DNA from: Mycobacteroides chelonae
GTDB lineage: Bacteria > Actinomycetota > Actinomycetes > Mycobacteriales > Mycobacteriaceae
NCBI RefSeq assembly: GCF_016767715.1
Contig: NZ_CP050145.1
Location: 806,001 to 870,000 of the forward strand
DNA length: 64,000 nt
Direction of reading: 5' to 3'
The position numbers were made by a program, and so were the translations under genes. This document shows, in pieces, positions 8,538 through 19,300 of this stretch; the first letter of the stretch is position 1; each line of letters starts with the position of its first letter. Below the pieces are notes generated by a model. That model worked only from the letters and a program-made list of their open reading frames with translations. It ran no database searches and was not told where the DNA came from.

Positions 8538-10307
8538 TCAGGAAACCCCTACGCGGGTGTCCGAGTCCAGTCGGGTGAACTCGTCCTGGAGATACTGCTC
8601 GACGCAGGCCGCGCGCCGGATTTTGCCGCTCGTCGTGGTGGGAAGTGACCCGGCCGGCACGAGCACAAGGTCTCCGACATTCACGCCGTGCGCGTTGGCT
8701 ATCGCCGAGGTGACCTCGCTCTTGATCTCATGGAGCCAGTGCGCCACCGACTCGTCAGAATCTGCGCGCTTCTTGAGCTCGATGACGGTCACCAGCTTCT
8801 CGGTGCTGTCGAACGGCACCGATATCGCCGCGACTCGACCGCGCGTGATCTCTTGAACCGTCGCCTCGATGTCTTCGGGGTAGTAGTTACGCCCGCGGAT
8901 GATCAGTAGGTCCTTGATGCGGCCGACGATGAACAGCTCGCCGTCGGAGATGAACCCGAGGTCACCGGTTCTCAGCCAGGGGCCTTCTGGAGTACCGGGC
9001 GACGGCTCGGTCACCTTCGCGCCGAAGCACCGCTGCTCCTCGGGTGACTTGCGCCAGTAGCCGGAGGCGACATTCTCGCCGTGCACCCAGATCTCGCCGA
9101 CCACATCCGGTGCGCACTCCCGGTGTGTGTCACTGTCGATGATCCGCACCGTGGGGGATTGCGGCACATGGTATTTGACCAGCGCCGTGCCGGTCCCGGC
9201 CGGGCAGCGCCGCACGCGCCCCGCAGACAGCTCTTCGACGTCGAAATGAGCAGCAGGCTCGGTCTCGCTCCAGGTGCCCGAGGCCACGAAGACGGTGGCC
9301 TCCGCCAGCCCATAGGACGGGCGCATCATGTGGTCCTGGAAGTTGAAGTGCGCGAACCGATCGACGAAGCGCCGCAAGGTGGCCTGCTCGACGCGCTCGG
9401 CACCGCTGATGATGCCGAGAACTCCGCCCAGATCGAGCCCGGCCAGGTCGGCATCGGTCGTCTTGCGGGCCGCCAAATCAAAGGCGAAGTTGGGTGCCGA
9501 GGACCACGCGTGTGGGTTCTTGGCCAGTGCTCGCACCCACCGCGAAGGGCTTTCCAAGAATGCGATCGGGCTGGTCAAGTCGGCGTGGTAGCCGCCCAGG
9601 ATCGGGGCGCAGACACCCAGCACCAGACCCATGTCGTGATAGAAGGGCAACCAGGACACGATGGTGGCATCCGCCGGAATCCTGGAACCGGTGTCCACGA
9701 AGAAGCTGCGCATCAACTGTTCGAAATTCGACTGAAGGTTGCGGTGGGACAGCACGACGCCGGTGGGTGTTCGGGTCGAACCCGAGCTGTACTGCAGGTA
9801 CGCGATGTCCGGTACGTCGGCCGGAACGGTGCTCGGCCCGCCGTCGATGTCGAGCCGCAGCGTGTCGATCTCGATGATCTTGGGGGCGATCTCGAGGCGC
9901 GACTGGTCGACATAGTCGCCCACATCTGAGGCAACCGCCGAGGTCGTGAGAACCACCGAGGGCGAGGTGTCATCGAAGACGGCACTCACCCGGTCAAGGC
10001 TCGAACCGCGGTGTGGCAGCGGGAGCGGCACAGCGATCAGCCCGGCTTGCATGGACCCCAGGAAGGCCAGGATGTACTCGAGGCTTTGTGGAGCCAGGAT
10101 GAGCGCCCTGTCGCCGGCCGCCGCGTGCTGGCCGAGTTCGCGAGCCACGTTGAAGGTGCGACGCGACAACTGTGACCAGGTGAGGCTTTCGGCGACGCCC
10201 GTTGGGCTGTGGCTGTAGTCGGTAAAGGTGAACGCGATGTCATCCGGGCGCAGGCTCGCCCGGCCGTGCAGCATCGACAGGATGGATGACTGGGTTGAAG
10301 GTGTCAT
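8538..10307 (-). CDS. fadD23: Long-chain fatty acyl-AMP ligase (FadD23/FadD21-type FAAL)
   Basis: 589 residues. ANL-superfamily adenylating enzyme: P-loop-like YLQYSSGSTRTPTGVV near residue 170, RPSYGLAEATVFVASG near 325, WLRTGDLGFISDGELFIVGRIKDLLIIRGRNYYPEDIE near 450, and C-terminal SGKIRR with the catalytic lysine. The ends of the motifs (GLAEATVFVA, GRNYYPEDIE) are those of FAALs, which load acyl-AMP onto a PKS rather than making acyl-CoA. It is the last gene of the papA3-mmpL10-PE-fadD operon, 15 bp after the PE gene. Expected role: activation of the starter acid for the divergent PKS. Named by locus context (FadD23 of TPP loci; FadD21 in the related PAT/DAT locus). Confidence 0.9.
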   Translation of the reverse strand: MTPSTQSSILSMLHGRASLRPDDIAFTFTDYSHSPTGVAESLTWSQLSRRTFNVARELGQHAAAGDRALILAPQSLEYILAFLGSMQAGLIAVPLPLPHRGSSLDRVSAVFDDTSPSVVLTTSAVASDVGDYVDQSRLEIAPKIIEIDTLRLDIDGGPSTVPADVPDIAYLQYSSGSTRTPTGVVLSHRNLQSNFEQLMRSFFVDTGSRIPADATIVSWLPFYHDMGLVLGVCAPILGGYHADLTSPIAFLESPSRWVRALAKNPHAWSSAPNFAFDLAARKTTDADLAGLDLGGVLGIISGAERVEQATLRRFVDRFAHFNFQDHMMRPSYGLAEATVFVASGTWSETEPAAHFDVEELSAGRVRRCPAGTGTALVKYHVPQSPTVRIIDSDTHRECAPDVVGEIWVHGENVASGYWRKSPEEQRCFGAKVTEPSPGTPEGPWLRTGDLGFISDGELFIVGRIKDLLIIRGRNYYPEDIEATVQEITRGRVAAISVPFDSTEKLVTVIELKKRADSDESVAHWLHEIKSEVTSAIANAHGVNVGDLVLVPAGSLPTTTSGKIRRAACVEQYLQDEFTRLDSDTRVGVS

Positions 10308-10322
10308 GGTGTCACGTCCGTA

Positions 10323-11489
10323 CTAATTGGGAGGGGCTGAGCGTGTGCCGTTGCCCAGCACGGCCAGAGCGCCGCTGGTGATCTGTGAAAGCGGATCGGC
10401 ACCGCCGCCGAATGTCGCTTGCGAGGCCGGCGCCGTGACCTTGGCGGGGTCAAAACCGCGCACCGGGTCCACCGCGATCGGCGCCGTCGCCGGGTCATCG
10501 TTACGGGAGTAGCCAGCATCCACTCGAGGCTGCAGTATTGCGTCGAGCCTGTTCAGCGTCTCCTCGGGAACGCCGAGGTATTTGAAACCCAGCACCAGGG
10601 GAAGGTGCTGTTCGGGGATGAAGTACGTCGTCGTCGTTCCTCCCCGGGAGTTAACTTCCGTCCGGATGTTCTGCGGCGGAACCATTTTCGGATTGGTGAA
10701 GGCAATCGCCGTATGGCCGGTGGCCAGACCCGCGATGGCATTGGCAACCGCAAACAGGTTGTCCGGCCGGTCCGGCCAGTCCGCGATGCTGTCATACGCG
10801 GAGATGAATTGGTCGGTGTGGTACTGGCTTTCGACCGGAGCCGGCACGGTGTAGTCCATGAACGGCACCACCGATCCGGGTGCGAAGTTCTGCGTCAGGA
10901 AGCTCTCACCGAACGGGTGCCGCGCGACCGGATCGCCGAACGTCGCGAACGTCAGTGAGTCCGGCGCCGGCGCGGTCGGATCGCTTGCCAGTGCTGACTT
11001 AACGGCGTTGAGTACGAGCGCCCCCTCGGAGAGACCCATCGCGGTGCCGGGACCGCCTGTGCGAATGGCGTTTTCGAGGTTGGGTTCGCCGACGTCGATC
11101 GACTCGCCGATGCTGGGGCCGTCTAGACCCAGGCCGGGCATGATCTTCTCCCCGACCGGGCCGATGCCGGGGAACAGGCGCTCCAGGGTGTGACCCTGGA
11201 CCTGCCCAGCCGGGTACCAGATGTTTTCCCGCTTCATGCCCGGGAACCAGTCCTTGCCGGTCATCCGGATGTACTCGTCATAGGGGATGCCGAGCACGTG
11301 CGCACCGCCCAGGGCATATGCGGTCCGATCCGGCGATACCGGCGCGGCCATCGCCGTCCCGTCTGCCGCGATCCGGGGGATAGGCGGTCCGGGCACCTGT
11401 GGGTCATCGGCAACAGCGGACGGGATGCCAAAACAGCCTGTCATGCTGGCGACTACCAGCAGGGCCGCTCCTGCGAGGAGGTCTTTCAT
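10323..11489 (-). CDS. Exported PE-PPE-domain hydrolase/acyltransferase of the TPP-type locus
   Basis: 388 residues. An N-terminal export signal ([19 protein letters not shown]) is followed by a PE-PPE (PF08237-like) alpha/beta-hydrolase domain: [12 protein letters not shown], the nucleophile elbow [10 protein letters not shown] (GxSxG), and a catalytic Asp/His region towards [22 protein letters not shown]. The signal ends in MTGC, a weak lipobox, so it may be a lipoprotein. Homologues (Rv1184c/Chp2 and the TPP-locus PE enzyme) move acyl chains between trehalose molecules outside the membrane. The gene is flanked by mmpL10 (53 bp) and fadD (15 bp). The C-terminal ~70 residues are Pro/Ala-rich and low complexity. 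Confidence 0.87.
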   Translation of the reverse strand: MKDLLAGAALLVVASMTGCFGIPSAVADDPQVPGPPIPRIAADGTAMAAPVSPDRTAYALGGAHVLGIPYDEYIRMTGKDWFPGMKRENIWYPAGQVQGHTLERLFPGIGPVGEKIMPGLGLDGPSIGESIDVGEPNLENAIRTGGPGTAMGLSEGALVLNAVKSALASDPTAPAPDSLTFATFGDPVARHPFGESFLTQNFAPGSVVPFMDYTVPAPVESQYHTDQFISAYDSIADWPDRPDNLFAVANAIAGLATGHTAIAFTNPKMVPPQNIRTEVNSRGGTTTTYFIPEQHLPLVLGFKYLGVPEETLNRLDAILQPRVDAGYSRNDDPATAPIAVDPVRGFDPAKVTAPASQATFGGGADPLSQITSGALAVLGNGTRSAPPN

Positions 11490-11541
11490 CCGTGCTCCTG
11501 ACCGCTCGGCTTCATTTTCAGTGTCACATACATTTCTGGTG

Positions 11542-14500
11542 CTAGCCCGCCTGCGCCGCGGGCGCTGCGGGTGGCGGCGACGTCACCGATGGTCTTTGGC
11601 GCTTGCTGACCCGTGACGGCCACCAGTTGGCCCATCCCACCAACGCCGCGATGGCGGGCACGGTGATGGTCCGGACGACAAAGGTGTCCAGCAGAATTCC
11701 CACGCCGATCACGAAGCCGCCCTGGACCACGATTCCAATGCTAGAGAACAGCAGGCCACCGACCGACGCAGCGAAGATCAACCCGGCCGCGGTGATCACG
11801 CCACCTGTGGAATTCAGGGCGCGGATAATCCCGTAGCGCACACTGTTTGTCGACTCGTCCCGCATTCGTGACACGAAGAGCATGTTGTAGTCGGCGCCCA
11901 CCGCGACCAGCACAACGAAGGCCAAAGGCGGCACCGTCCAATGCAACTGCTGGCCGAGCAGGAATTGGAACGTGAGCACCCCGATACCGATGGCCGCGAA
12001 ATACGACAGCACCACCGACCCGACGAGATACAGGGGCGCCACGATCGCCCGCAGCAACACCATCAGTGTCAGCAGCACGACGATGAGTGTCGCCGCGATG
12101 ATGAACTGGATGTCGTGCTGGTAGTAGTCGCGCGTGTCGCGCAGGGCAGTCGGAAACCCGCCCATCGAAATCGTGGCATCGGCCAGCGTGGTGTTGGGCT
12201 GAGCACCCTTGGCGACATCGCTGATTTGGTTGACCTGGTCCATCGCCTCGGGGCTGAACGGGTTGAGCTTCGTCTGAACGAGGTACCGCACGGAATGGCC
12301 GTCCGGTGAGATGAACGCCTTGGCCGCTCTTTGGAAGTCCGGATTGTTCAGCACTTCGGCGGGAATGTTGAATCCCGCTTGCGACGGGTCTGCGGCATTG
12401 GTCTTCATTGTCAGCAGGAAGGCCGATGCCTGGTTGAGTCCGTTGACGATCACCTTGATCTGCCCGACGAGCTGATCCACACCGCCGGCCACCTGCTGGC
12501 TACCGCCGGCCAGGCGGTCGGCCCCCTGCCGCAGCTGGTTGAGTCCGGCTTGCGGACCGCCGGGCTTGTCCAGGCCCATGGCCTGCAGCCCGTTCATGAC
12601 GCTCATGAGCGAGGCGTTGAGCTTGGTTACCGTCGCGGAAAGTGTTGCTTTGTTGCCCGGTGAATTCCCGAGCTGATGAGCGAGCTGATTGATTTCGTCG
12701 AGGCGTCCGCTGTTGCGTTCGCCGACGAGTCGCTCGAACTGGCCGCGGGTGGTGGCGCAGGAGACGTCGGCATCGCAGACCGGGTTGGCCTGTAATGCGT
12801 TCAACACCGGGTTGATCCACGCGAACATGTCCTTTGCGGCGGAGAAGTTCCACCCCATGTCATTGGCGAGCGCGTTGATGGCATCGACGAGCTTGGCGGC
12901 GTTGTCCACATTCCGCACCAGTTCGTCGCCGCCCGATTTGGTCTTCAGCGAGTTGGACGCGTCGAGCAGGCTCTGCAGACCGGGGACGATCTTGTTGAGC
13001 TGGGTGCGCAGGTCGCCGAGGCTGCCGGCCAAGGTGTTGGCGCCGGCGGTGAGCCGGTTGAGGTCGCTGCTGCGCTGGCTGATCTGGTTGGAGCCGTCGG
13101 CCAGCCGGGTGCCGACGAGCCCTGCCTGATAGGTGGCTCTGAACTCGGGTGGCACCTCGCCGAGCGGGCGGGTGACGCCGCTGACCAGGCCGACGTCGGG
13201 AAGCTGAGCGATGCGGGACGCCATCTGTTCCAAATCGGCGAGAGCCTGTGGGGTGCGCAGGTCACGCGGCGACTGGATGAGGATGTATTCGGGAATGGAC
13301 TGGCTGAGCGGGAAGTGCCGTTCCAACGCGGTGTACCCGACCGAGCTGGGCGCCGACGGCGACACGGCCTTGCGGTCGTCGTAGTTGTAGCGCGCCAGCA
13401 GGGCGCAGCTCCCCAGCAGGGCCAGGACCACCACACTGGCCACCAGGTGTGGAATCGGACGACGAACGATACGTATGCCGGACCGCCGCCAGAACTGCGC
13501 AGTGAGTTCGCGCCGCGGCCTGACCCAGCCGCGTGGACCGGCCAGTACCAGGATTGCGGGCAGCAGGGTCATTCCGGACAGGTACGCGACACCGATCCCG
13601 ATGGCCGACGACACTCCGACCGTCTGGAAGACGCCCATCTTGGCAAAGCTCAAGAGCAAGAAGGTGATACCCACCGTCGTGGCGGACGCGGTGATCACCT
13701 TTCCGATCGACATCATCGCGGCGCGGACCGCCTGGTCGTAGGTCTTACCCGCCCGCAGATAGTCGTGATAGCGACTGATGAGGAAGACCGCATAGTCGGT
13801 GCCCGCGCCGGCCAGGATCGCGCTGAGGAACACGATGGACTGGTTTGAGACGCCGGCCCCGGTGAGCTGCGAGTAGGCCGCCACCACGGACTGCGCGATC
13901 ACCAGCGAGGACCCGATTGTCACCAGTGGAAGCATCATCGTCAGTGCGCTGCGATAGACCAGCAGCAGCACCGCGAGCACCAAGATGGCGATCGCGAGTT
14001 CGATCGGTAGGCGGTCCTGTTGTCCTGCGACGGTGAGGTCGGCGACCGTGGCCGCTGGACCGGTGATGTGGACGGTCGTGGGACTGCCCTGGGCGCTGCG
14101 CTGGATGAGGCCGGTAACCCGGTTGTACGAGTCGAAGGCCTTGGGCGTACCCAACTCGCCCGCAAGGCCGATCGGCAGGATCCAGGTTTTGTTGTCCTGA
14201 CTCGTCAGAAACTTTCGCAGCTCGGGTGTGCCGATGAAGTCCTGGACCGACACGACGCTGGTCAGGTCGTGTCGTACCGCATCCACCACCTTGCGGTAGG
14301 TCGCGGCGTCCTCGGGTCCCAGTCCGTTCTCGTTGATGAACACGACCAGGAGCAGGTCGTCATTGCTCGATTCGTGAAACGCCTCGGTCATCTTCTTGGC
14401 GGCCACGCTCGACGGAGCATCGGCCGGCAAAATGGCGAGCGGATGCTTCTCCGCCATTTCGGTCAGTGAGGGGAAGGTCAGCGGCAGGGCGATGGCCAGC

Positions 14501-14562
14501 GCCACCCAGGCGCCTATCACCGCCCATGGCCATCGCACCACGAGATCGGCTAGCCGCCGCAT
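11542..14562 (-). CDS. mmpL10: MmpL10-type RND lipid exporter
   Basis: 1006 residues with the MmpL plan: TM1 near residues 12-32, a first periplasmic domain, TM2-6 (about 180-370), a long second periplasmic domain (about 400-790) rich in repeated QL/GxNQL-type heptads that may form a coiled coil, then TM7-12 (about 795-985). The paired Asp-Tyr proton-relay motifs are visible as [16 protein letters not shown] in TM4-5 and [15 protein letters not shown] in TM10-11. In the related locus of M. tuberculosis MmpL10 exports diacyltrehaloses; here the same role is expected for the TPP precursor. It lies 33 bp downstream of papA3 in one operon. Confidence 0.93.
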   Translation of the reverse strand: MRRLADLVVRWPWAVIGAWVALAIALPLTFPSLTEMAEKHPLAILPADAPSSVAAKKMTEAFHESSNDDLLLVVFINENGLGPEDAATYRKVVDAVRHDLTSVVSVQDFIGTPELRKFLTSQDNKTWILPIGLAGELGTPKAFDSYNRVTGLIQRSAQGSPTTVHITGPAATVADLTVAGQQDRLPIELAIAILVLAVLLLVYRSALTMMLPLVTIGSSLVIAQSVVAAYSQLTGAGVSNQSIVFLSAILAGAGTDYAVFLISRYHDYLRAGKTYDQAVRAAMMSIGKVITASATTVGITFLLLSFAKMGVFQTVGVSSAIGIGVAYLSGMTLLPAILVLAGPRGWVRPRRELTAQFWRRSGIRIVRRPIPHLVASVVVLALLGSCALLARYNYDDRKAVSPSAPSSVGYTALERHFPLSQSIPEYILIQSPRDLRTPQALADLEQMASRIAQLPDVGLVSGVTRPLGEVPPEFRATYQAGLVGTRLADGSNQISQRSSDLNRLTAGANTLAGSLGDLRTQLNKIVPGLQSLLDASNSLKTKSGGDELVRNVDNAAKLVDAINALANDMGWNFSAAKDMFAWINPVLNALQANPVCDADVSCATTRGQFERLVGERNSGRLDEINQLAHQLGNSPGNKATLSATVTKLNASLMSVMNGLQAMGLDKPGGPQAGLNQLRQGADRLAGGSQQVAGGVDQLVGQIKVIVNGLNQASAFLLTMKTNAADPSQAGFNIPAEVLNNPDFQRAAKAFISPDGHSVRYLVQTKLNPFSPEAMDQVNQISDVAKGAQPNTTLADATISMGGFPTALRDTRDYYQHDIQFIIAATLIVVLLTLMVLLRAIVAPLYLVGSVVLSYFAAIGIGVLTFQFLLGQQLHWTVPPLAFVVLVAVGADYNMLFVSRMRDESTNSVRYGIIRALNSTGGVITAAGLIFAASVGGLLFSSIGIVVQGGFVIGVGILLDTFVVRTITVPAIAALVGWANWWPSRVSKRQRPSVTSPPPAAPAAQAG

Positions 14563-14595
14563 ATCTTCCTCACCCTCATTCTGATGTCGCTCAAG

Positions 14596-16017
14596 CTACG
14601 CGACGCGTCCCCAGTGACCGCTGTCCGCGACTCGCCCGCACACCGACTTCATGGCCTCCATGTAGCGCAGCGCCGACTTCTCGGCGATCGGGTTATCGGG
14701 ATGCATGATCGCCATCGCGGTCCCTTCCCCGTACCGGAATATGTAGATGGTCAACTGGTAGGAGAATCGGCCGTCCGGATAGATGCCGATGTTGTCGGCA
14801 AGGCCCAGCTCGCCCGCCGCGAGGATGGCGTTGAGCGGAGCGGCGCCACCGTGGAAGAAGTTCGACACCGGAAAGTTCGGTTCCGGCCACTTCAGCCACG
14901 GCGCCAATTCCAGGACCCGGTAGTACGGCACCCGGGACATGTCCAGACTCGAATCGAAGGCGGTCTGTGCGGCGTAGGCCGCATCGTTGAAAGAGGTTGC
15001 CGCGATCGGAACGGTGATCGGGATCAGGCCGGTAAACCAGCCTTGCGTCATGAAATTGTCGCTAGCTGTGCGTGAATCCCTCGGAGTCAGACCGTAATAG
15101 GTGACCGCCCCGGTGAATTCGTGCTCGACCAGGCCGAGGCAGGCGAAGAGACCACCGACGAACCGTGAGCCGGCAGTCGAGCAGGCGGACTCGAATCGGT
15201 CCGTCTGCTCCGGGCTCATCAGCGACAGGGAGGTCATGGTGCTGGTGGTCGCTTCGGCCGGGTTGCCCAGTGGAAGCGGGAACTCGGGAAACGTCCCATT
15301 GTTGTTCTCGGCAAAGTCGATCCACGCGCGTACCCCGGGCGAATCCAGGGTTAATGCCGATGTGAACTCGCGCTCGCGAGTGCAGAAGTCGTCGAAGCTG
15401 CCGGCATCGGGAAGCGTGAGGGCCTGCCCGCCTCCGCTCAGCGCGGAGTACATTCCGTTGGCTTCCATCATGGTGGTGCCAATCAACGTTGCATCACCAT
15501 GTACGTGGTCCATGGCAGCGAAGAACGTGAAGTGGTTCTCGCTCTGGATGATTCCAAAGGTGAAGCATCCCCATTCCAGTGGGCTCGGTATGTCGATGAC
15601 GTGGTTGCGTATTTCATCGACCGTCATATGCCCTTGTGTTACAGGCGCGAACTCGATTTCGCTTGGATCGCTGATGGAGTGCCGTACGAACGTCCCGTCC
15701 GCGGCGCGCTCGAACCAGCTGCGGAAGGTGTCATGCCTACGCAGGTATGCGTTGAGGGCATGGTCCATCGCGGCGATGTCGCACTGGCCCGCGACATCGC
15801 AGCTGGCGATTATTTGGCGCGAGAAGTTTAGGCCAGCTTCGTTCCGTTCGTAGTAATTTCGCAGATGTTGGCTCTGCATGTAGCTGACTGGCACCAAACT
15901 CACAGGTGCTTGCCGGGCGTTCTCGGCCGCGTCTGGGGTGGGGTGCCACGAGGTGACGGAGCCGGGGCTCAACGTCCATTCATCAAGTGCGCCAACAGTT
16001 ATCGTGCCAATGCGCAA
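14596..16017 (-). CDS. papA3: Acyltransferase PapA3
   Basis: The TTG at 16017 (LRIGTITVGALDEWTLSPGSV) with GAGAGGA 7 bp upstream gives 473 residues, the usual PapA3 length, and the N-terminus aligns with the family. An in-frame ATG at 16194 would add 59 residues of arginine/glycine-rich sequence with no family character. The condensation-domain-like fold is shown by SWHPTP, the HxxxD active site in MDHVHGDATL, and PDGRFSYQLTIYIFRYGEG near the C-terminus. PapA3 acylates trehalose at two positions using polyketide thioesters from the PKS. First gene of the operon papA3-mmpL10-PE-fadD, divergent from pks. Confidence 0.92.
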   Translation of the reverse strand: MRIGTITVGALDEWTLSPGSVTSWHPTPDAAENARQAPVSLVPVSYMQSQHLRNYYERNEAGLNFSRQIIASCDVAGQCDIAAMDHALNAYLRRHDTFRSWFERAADGTFVRHSISDPSEIEFAPVTQGHMTVDEIRNHVIDIPSPLEWGCFTFGIIQSENHFTFFAAMDHVHGDATLIGTTMMEANGMYSALSGGGQALTLPDAGSFDDFCTREREFTSALTLDSPGVRAWIDFAENNNGTFPEFPLPLGNPAEATTSTMTSLSLMSPEQTDRFESACSTAGSRFVGGLFACLGLVEHEFTGAVTYYGLTPRDSRTASDNFMTQGWFTGLIPITVPIAATSFNDAAYAAQTAFDSSLDMSRVPYYRVLELAPWLKWPEPNFPVSNFFHGGAAPLNAILAAGELGLADNIGIYPDGRFSYQLTIYIFRYGEGTAMAIMHPDNPIAEKSALRYMEAMKSVCGRVADSGHWGRVA

Positions 16018-16317
16018 AGCGCCGTCCTCTCGCTCGGCCGGCCCCGCTCCGGCATCTCTCGTCGGTGGCCCAACATACCCTCGGTTTGACCGCACAACGC
16101 GCGGTCGGCCAAGACCCGGAAACCCCATGCGCCACATGGCATACCGGGAATAACTAGAACTTACTGTCCTAGTTACCACGAAGTTTGGGAACAACAGTGC
16201 GCACGATACTTGTTCGGCTAGAGTCGCGTTCGCACCCGCCGATGTCCAGAGTCACATTCTTGGTCCGACGATGTCGAGGGCCACTCTCCCCACCCGCCGA
16301 CGCAAGGAGGCCACAGC
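16018..16317. other. papA3/pks divergent intergenic region (300 bp)
   Basis: No gene is supported here. It is less GC-rich than the surrounding coding sequence, particularly around 16140-16225, and must hold the promoters of both TPP-type transcripts. It contains the interrupted palindrome at 16151-16175. An AGGAGG ribosome binding site for pks lies at 16304-16309 (CGCAAGGAGGCCACAGC before the ATG at 16318). A TAGAGT hexamer at 16219-16224 could be a -10 element for pks. Confidence 0.6.
16151..16175. promoter_or_regulatory. Interrupted palindrome TAACTAG-N11-CTAGTTA between papA3 and pks
   Basis: Perfect 7-bp arms (16151-16157 and 16169-16175) separated by 11 bp, so the centres of the half-sites are 18 bp apart, close to two helical turns, as expected for a dimeric repressor bound to one face of the DNA. 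It sits 134 bp from the papA3 start and 143 bp from the pks start. No regulator gene is adjacent to the locus. Confidence 0.5.
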
Positions 16318-19300
16318 ATGGAATCCGCTGACCATCCGATCAATCCCGCCCCACGTTTTGCAATCATCGGATATGCAGCGCGTTTTCCCGGTGCCGCCAA
16401 CGCGGACGAGTTCTGGGACGTGCTGCGTGAAGGCCGTGATGCGATATCGGAGGTACCCGCTGACCGGTGGGATGCCGATGAATTCTTTGACTCTGAACCC
16501 GGAGCTCCCGGCAAGGTCGTAACCCGTCGTGCCGGCTTCGTCGATGACGTGACGGGGTTTGACGCGCCGTTCTTCGGTATGTCGACGCGCGAGGTCAGGC
16601 TGATGGACCCGCAGCACCGACTGTTGCTGGAGATGGCATGGCGGGCAGTGGAGCATTCCGGAATCGCCCCAACGGATTTGGCCGAGACCAACGCCGGCGT
16701 GTTCGTCGGTTTGGCCACCCATGACTATCTGGGAATGGCGTCCGATGAGCTGACTTTCCCGGAGATCGAGGCCTACATGGCCATCGGCACCTCCAATGCC
16801 GCGGCCGCCGGCCGCATCAGCTACCGGCTGGGGTTGCAGGGACCGTCGGTTGCCGTCGATACGGCGTGCAGCTCGTCATTGGTAGCAATTCATCAAGCGT
16901 GCCAAGCACTTCAACTCGGAGAGTGCGATCTCGCGCTGGCCGGCGGTGCGAATGTCCTGCTGACCCCGGCCACAATGATCACGTTCTCGCATGCGCACAT
17001 GCTGGCGCCCGACGGCAAGTGCAAGACATTCGACGCGGCCGCGGACGGCTACGTGCGCGGTGAGGGATCCGGCGTCATCGTCATCAAGCGCCTTGAGGAT
17101 GCGATCCGCGACGGTGATCGCGTCCGGGCCGTGATCCGGGGCAGTGCGATTAACCAGGACGGCGCATCGGGCGGGTTGACGGTGCCCAATGGCGTTGCTC
17201 AGCAGCGTGTTATCGCCGATGCGCTCAAGCGTGCCGGTGTCGCGCCGAGTGACGTCGGGTATCTGGAGGCGCACGGCACCGGAACATCGCTGGGCGATCC
17301 GATTGAGGCCCAGGCCGCTGGCGCGGCGTACGGCATCGGCCGTGCGGCGAACGATCCGTTGCTGATCGGCTCAGCGAAGACGAACATCGGACATCTGGAG
17401 GCGGCCGCGGGGATCGCGGGCGTCATCAAGGTGGTGCTGTCACTCGAGAATGAATTGTTGCCGCAGCACCGCAACTTTCAGAATCCGTCGCCGCACATCC
17501 CCTGGGACAGGCTCCCGGTGGAGGTCGTCAAGGAGGCCACCGCGTGGGAGCGCAACGGGCGCCCACGTATTGCGGGAGTTAGCTCGTTCGGGTTCGCCGG
17601 GACCAATGCTCACGTCATTCTCGAAGAGGCTCCGGTAGCGGCCGAGATCGAAACGGCCGAAGAGCCGGAGTCGACGGGGGACCGGTTCAGCATTCTGCCG
17701 CTGTCGGCGCGCACACCCGCCGCGTTGGTGCAGATCGCCGATCAATACCGCAGCTGGCTGAACGGGCACCCCGAGGCCACGCTGGCGGACCTGTGCTTCA
17801 CCGCCGGAGTGGGGCGCGCACATTTGGAGCATCGCGCCGCGCTGGTGGTCAACTCCCGTGAAGCCGCCGTGGAGCTGCTCGGCGCCGTCGCCGATGACCG
17901 CCCGGCGCCGGGTCTGGGGCGTGGAGAATCCCATGACACGCCCAAGACGGCGTGGCTGTTCACCGGCCAGGGCAGCCAGTACCCGGGCATGGCCCGTGAG
18001 CTGTTTGACACCGAGCCGGTGTTCGCCGAGACGCTGAAGCGTTGCGCGGCGGTGGTGGCCGATGTTCTCGAAAAGCCGTTATTGGATGTCATTTTCGATG
18101 TAGACGGTCCAGATGCCGAGGCGACGCTGCGGCAGACCACCTATGCACAGCCCGCCTTGTTCGCAGTGGAGATGGGCTTGGCCCGGCTCTGGCAATCGTG
18201 GGGCTTCGAGCCGGATGTGGTGTTGGGTCACAGCGTTGGTCAGTACGCGGCAGCCTGCGTCGCGGGCGTGTTCAGCCTCGAGGACGGCGCTGCGCTGATG
18301 GCCGAGCGCGGCCGCTTGTTCGGCAGCTTGCCCGCCGGCGGGCGGATGGCAGCGATATTCGCCGCCGCCGAGCGGGTGGAGAGCCTGACTGACGATTTCC
18401 CCAGTCTCTCGGTTGCCGCGTATAACGGTGCCAACACCGTATTGTCAGGTCCCGCACAGGATCTGGAAAAGGCGGTGGCGGGGCTGGTCGCCGAGGGCAT
18501 TCGGTGCGACTTCCTGGAGACCAGTCACGCGTTCCACTCGGCCTTGCTCGACCCTATCCTCGACGAGTTCGAGGCGTATGCCGGCAAGTTCAATTACAAG
18601 ACACCACAACGGATCCTGATCGACAACCGCACGGGCACCGCGCTGGGCAGAAGTGTGAAACTGGACGGTGCGTACTGGCGCCGGCACGCACGTCAACCGG
18701 TGGAGTTCGCCAAGAGCGTGCGCACCCTCGCCGACATGAATTGCAAGGTGTTGTTCGAGATCGGCCCGCAACCGGTGCTCACCGCCGCCGCGCTCCGCGC
18801 CTGGCCCGACCCGGCCACCGCGCCGCGGGCGATAGCCTCCTTGCGTCGAAACACAGCGGATCACAGGCAGATCACCGAAGCCGCTGCCGACGCATACGTC
18901 CTGGGGCACCTGCCCGATTTCGGTGCGTTCCGGCACGGCCCCGCGCGAAAGCTCGACCTGCCCACCTATCCGTTCGAGCATCGCCAGTACTGGTTCAGTG
19001 ATAAGCGAAACGCCGACAACCGCGACGCCACGAACCAGCAACAGCCGGCTTCCGGGCCGCGCACGGAGGCCGTCCGTCTGCTCGAGGACGGAAAGATCCA
19101 GGAACTCGCGAACCTGCTTGGCGGTACAAGCGGAGACCAGCAGACTCTGGCGGTCCTCACAAAGCTTGCGGCACAACATAATCAGCAACGCACCACGCAG
19201 ACGATCGCGGATGCTCGCTACCAGTTCCGGTGGGACAAGTCGCCAACGCCGCTCGCGGGTGCGGATACCAGCACGGCTACCACCTGGCTTCTCGTGGGTG

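Noticed and set aside
16018..16194. Longer PapA3 start at an ATG
   Set aside because: The extra 59 residues are Arg/Gly/Pro-rich without homology, while TTG 16017 has a ribosome binding site and gives the family length.
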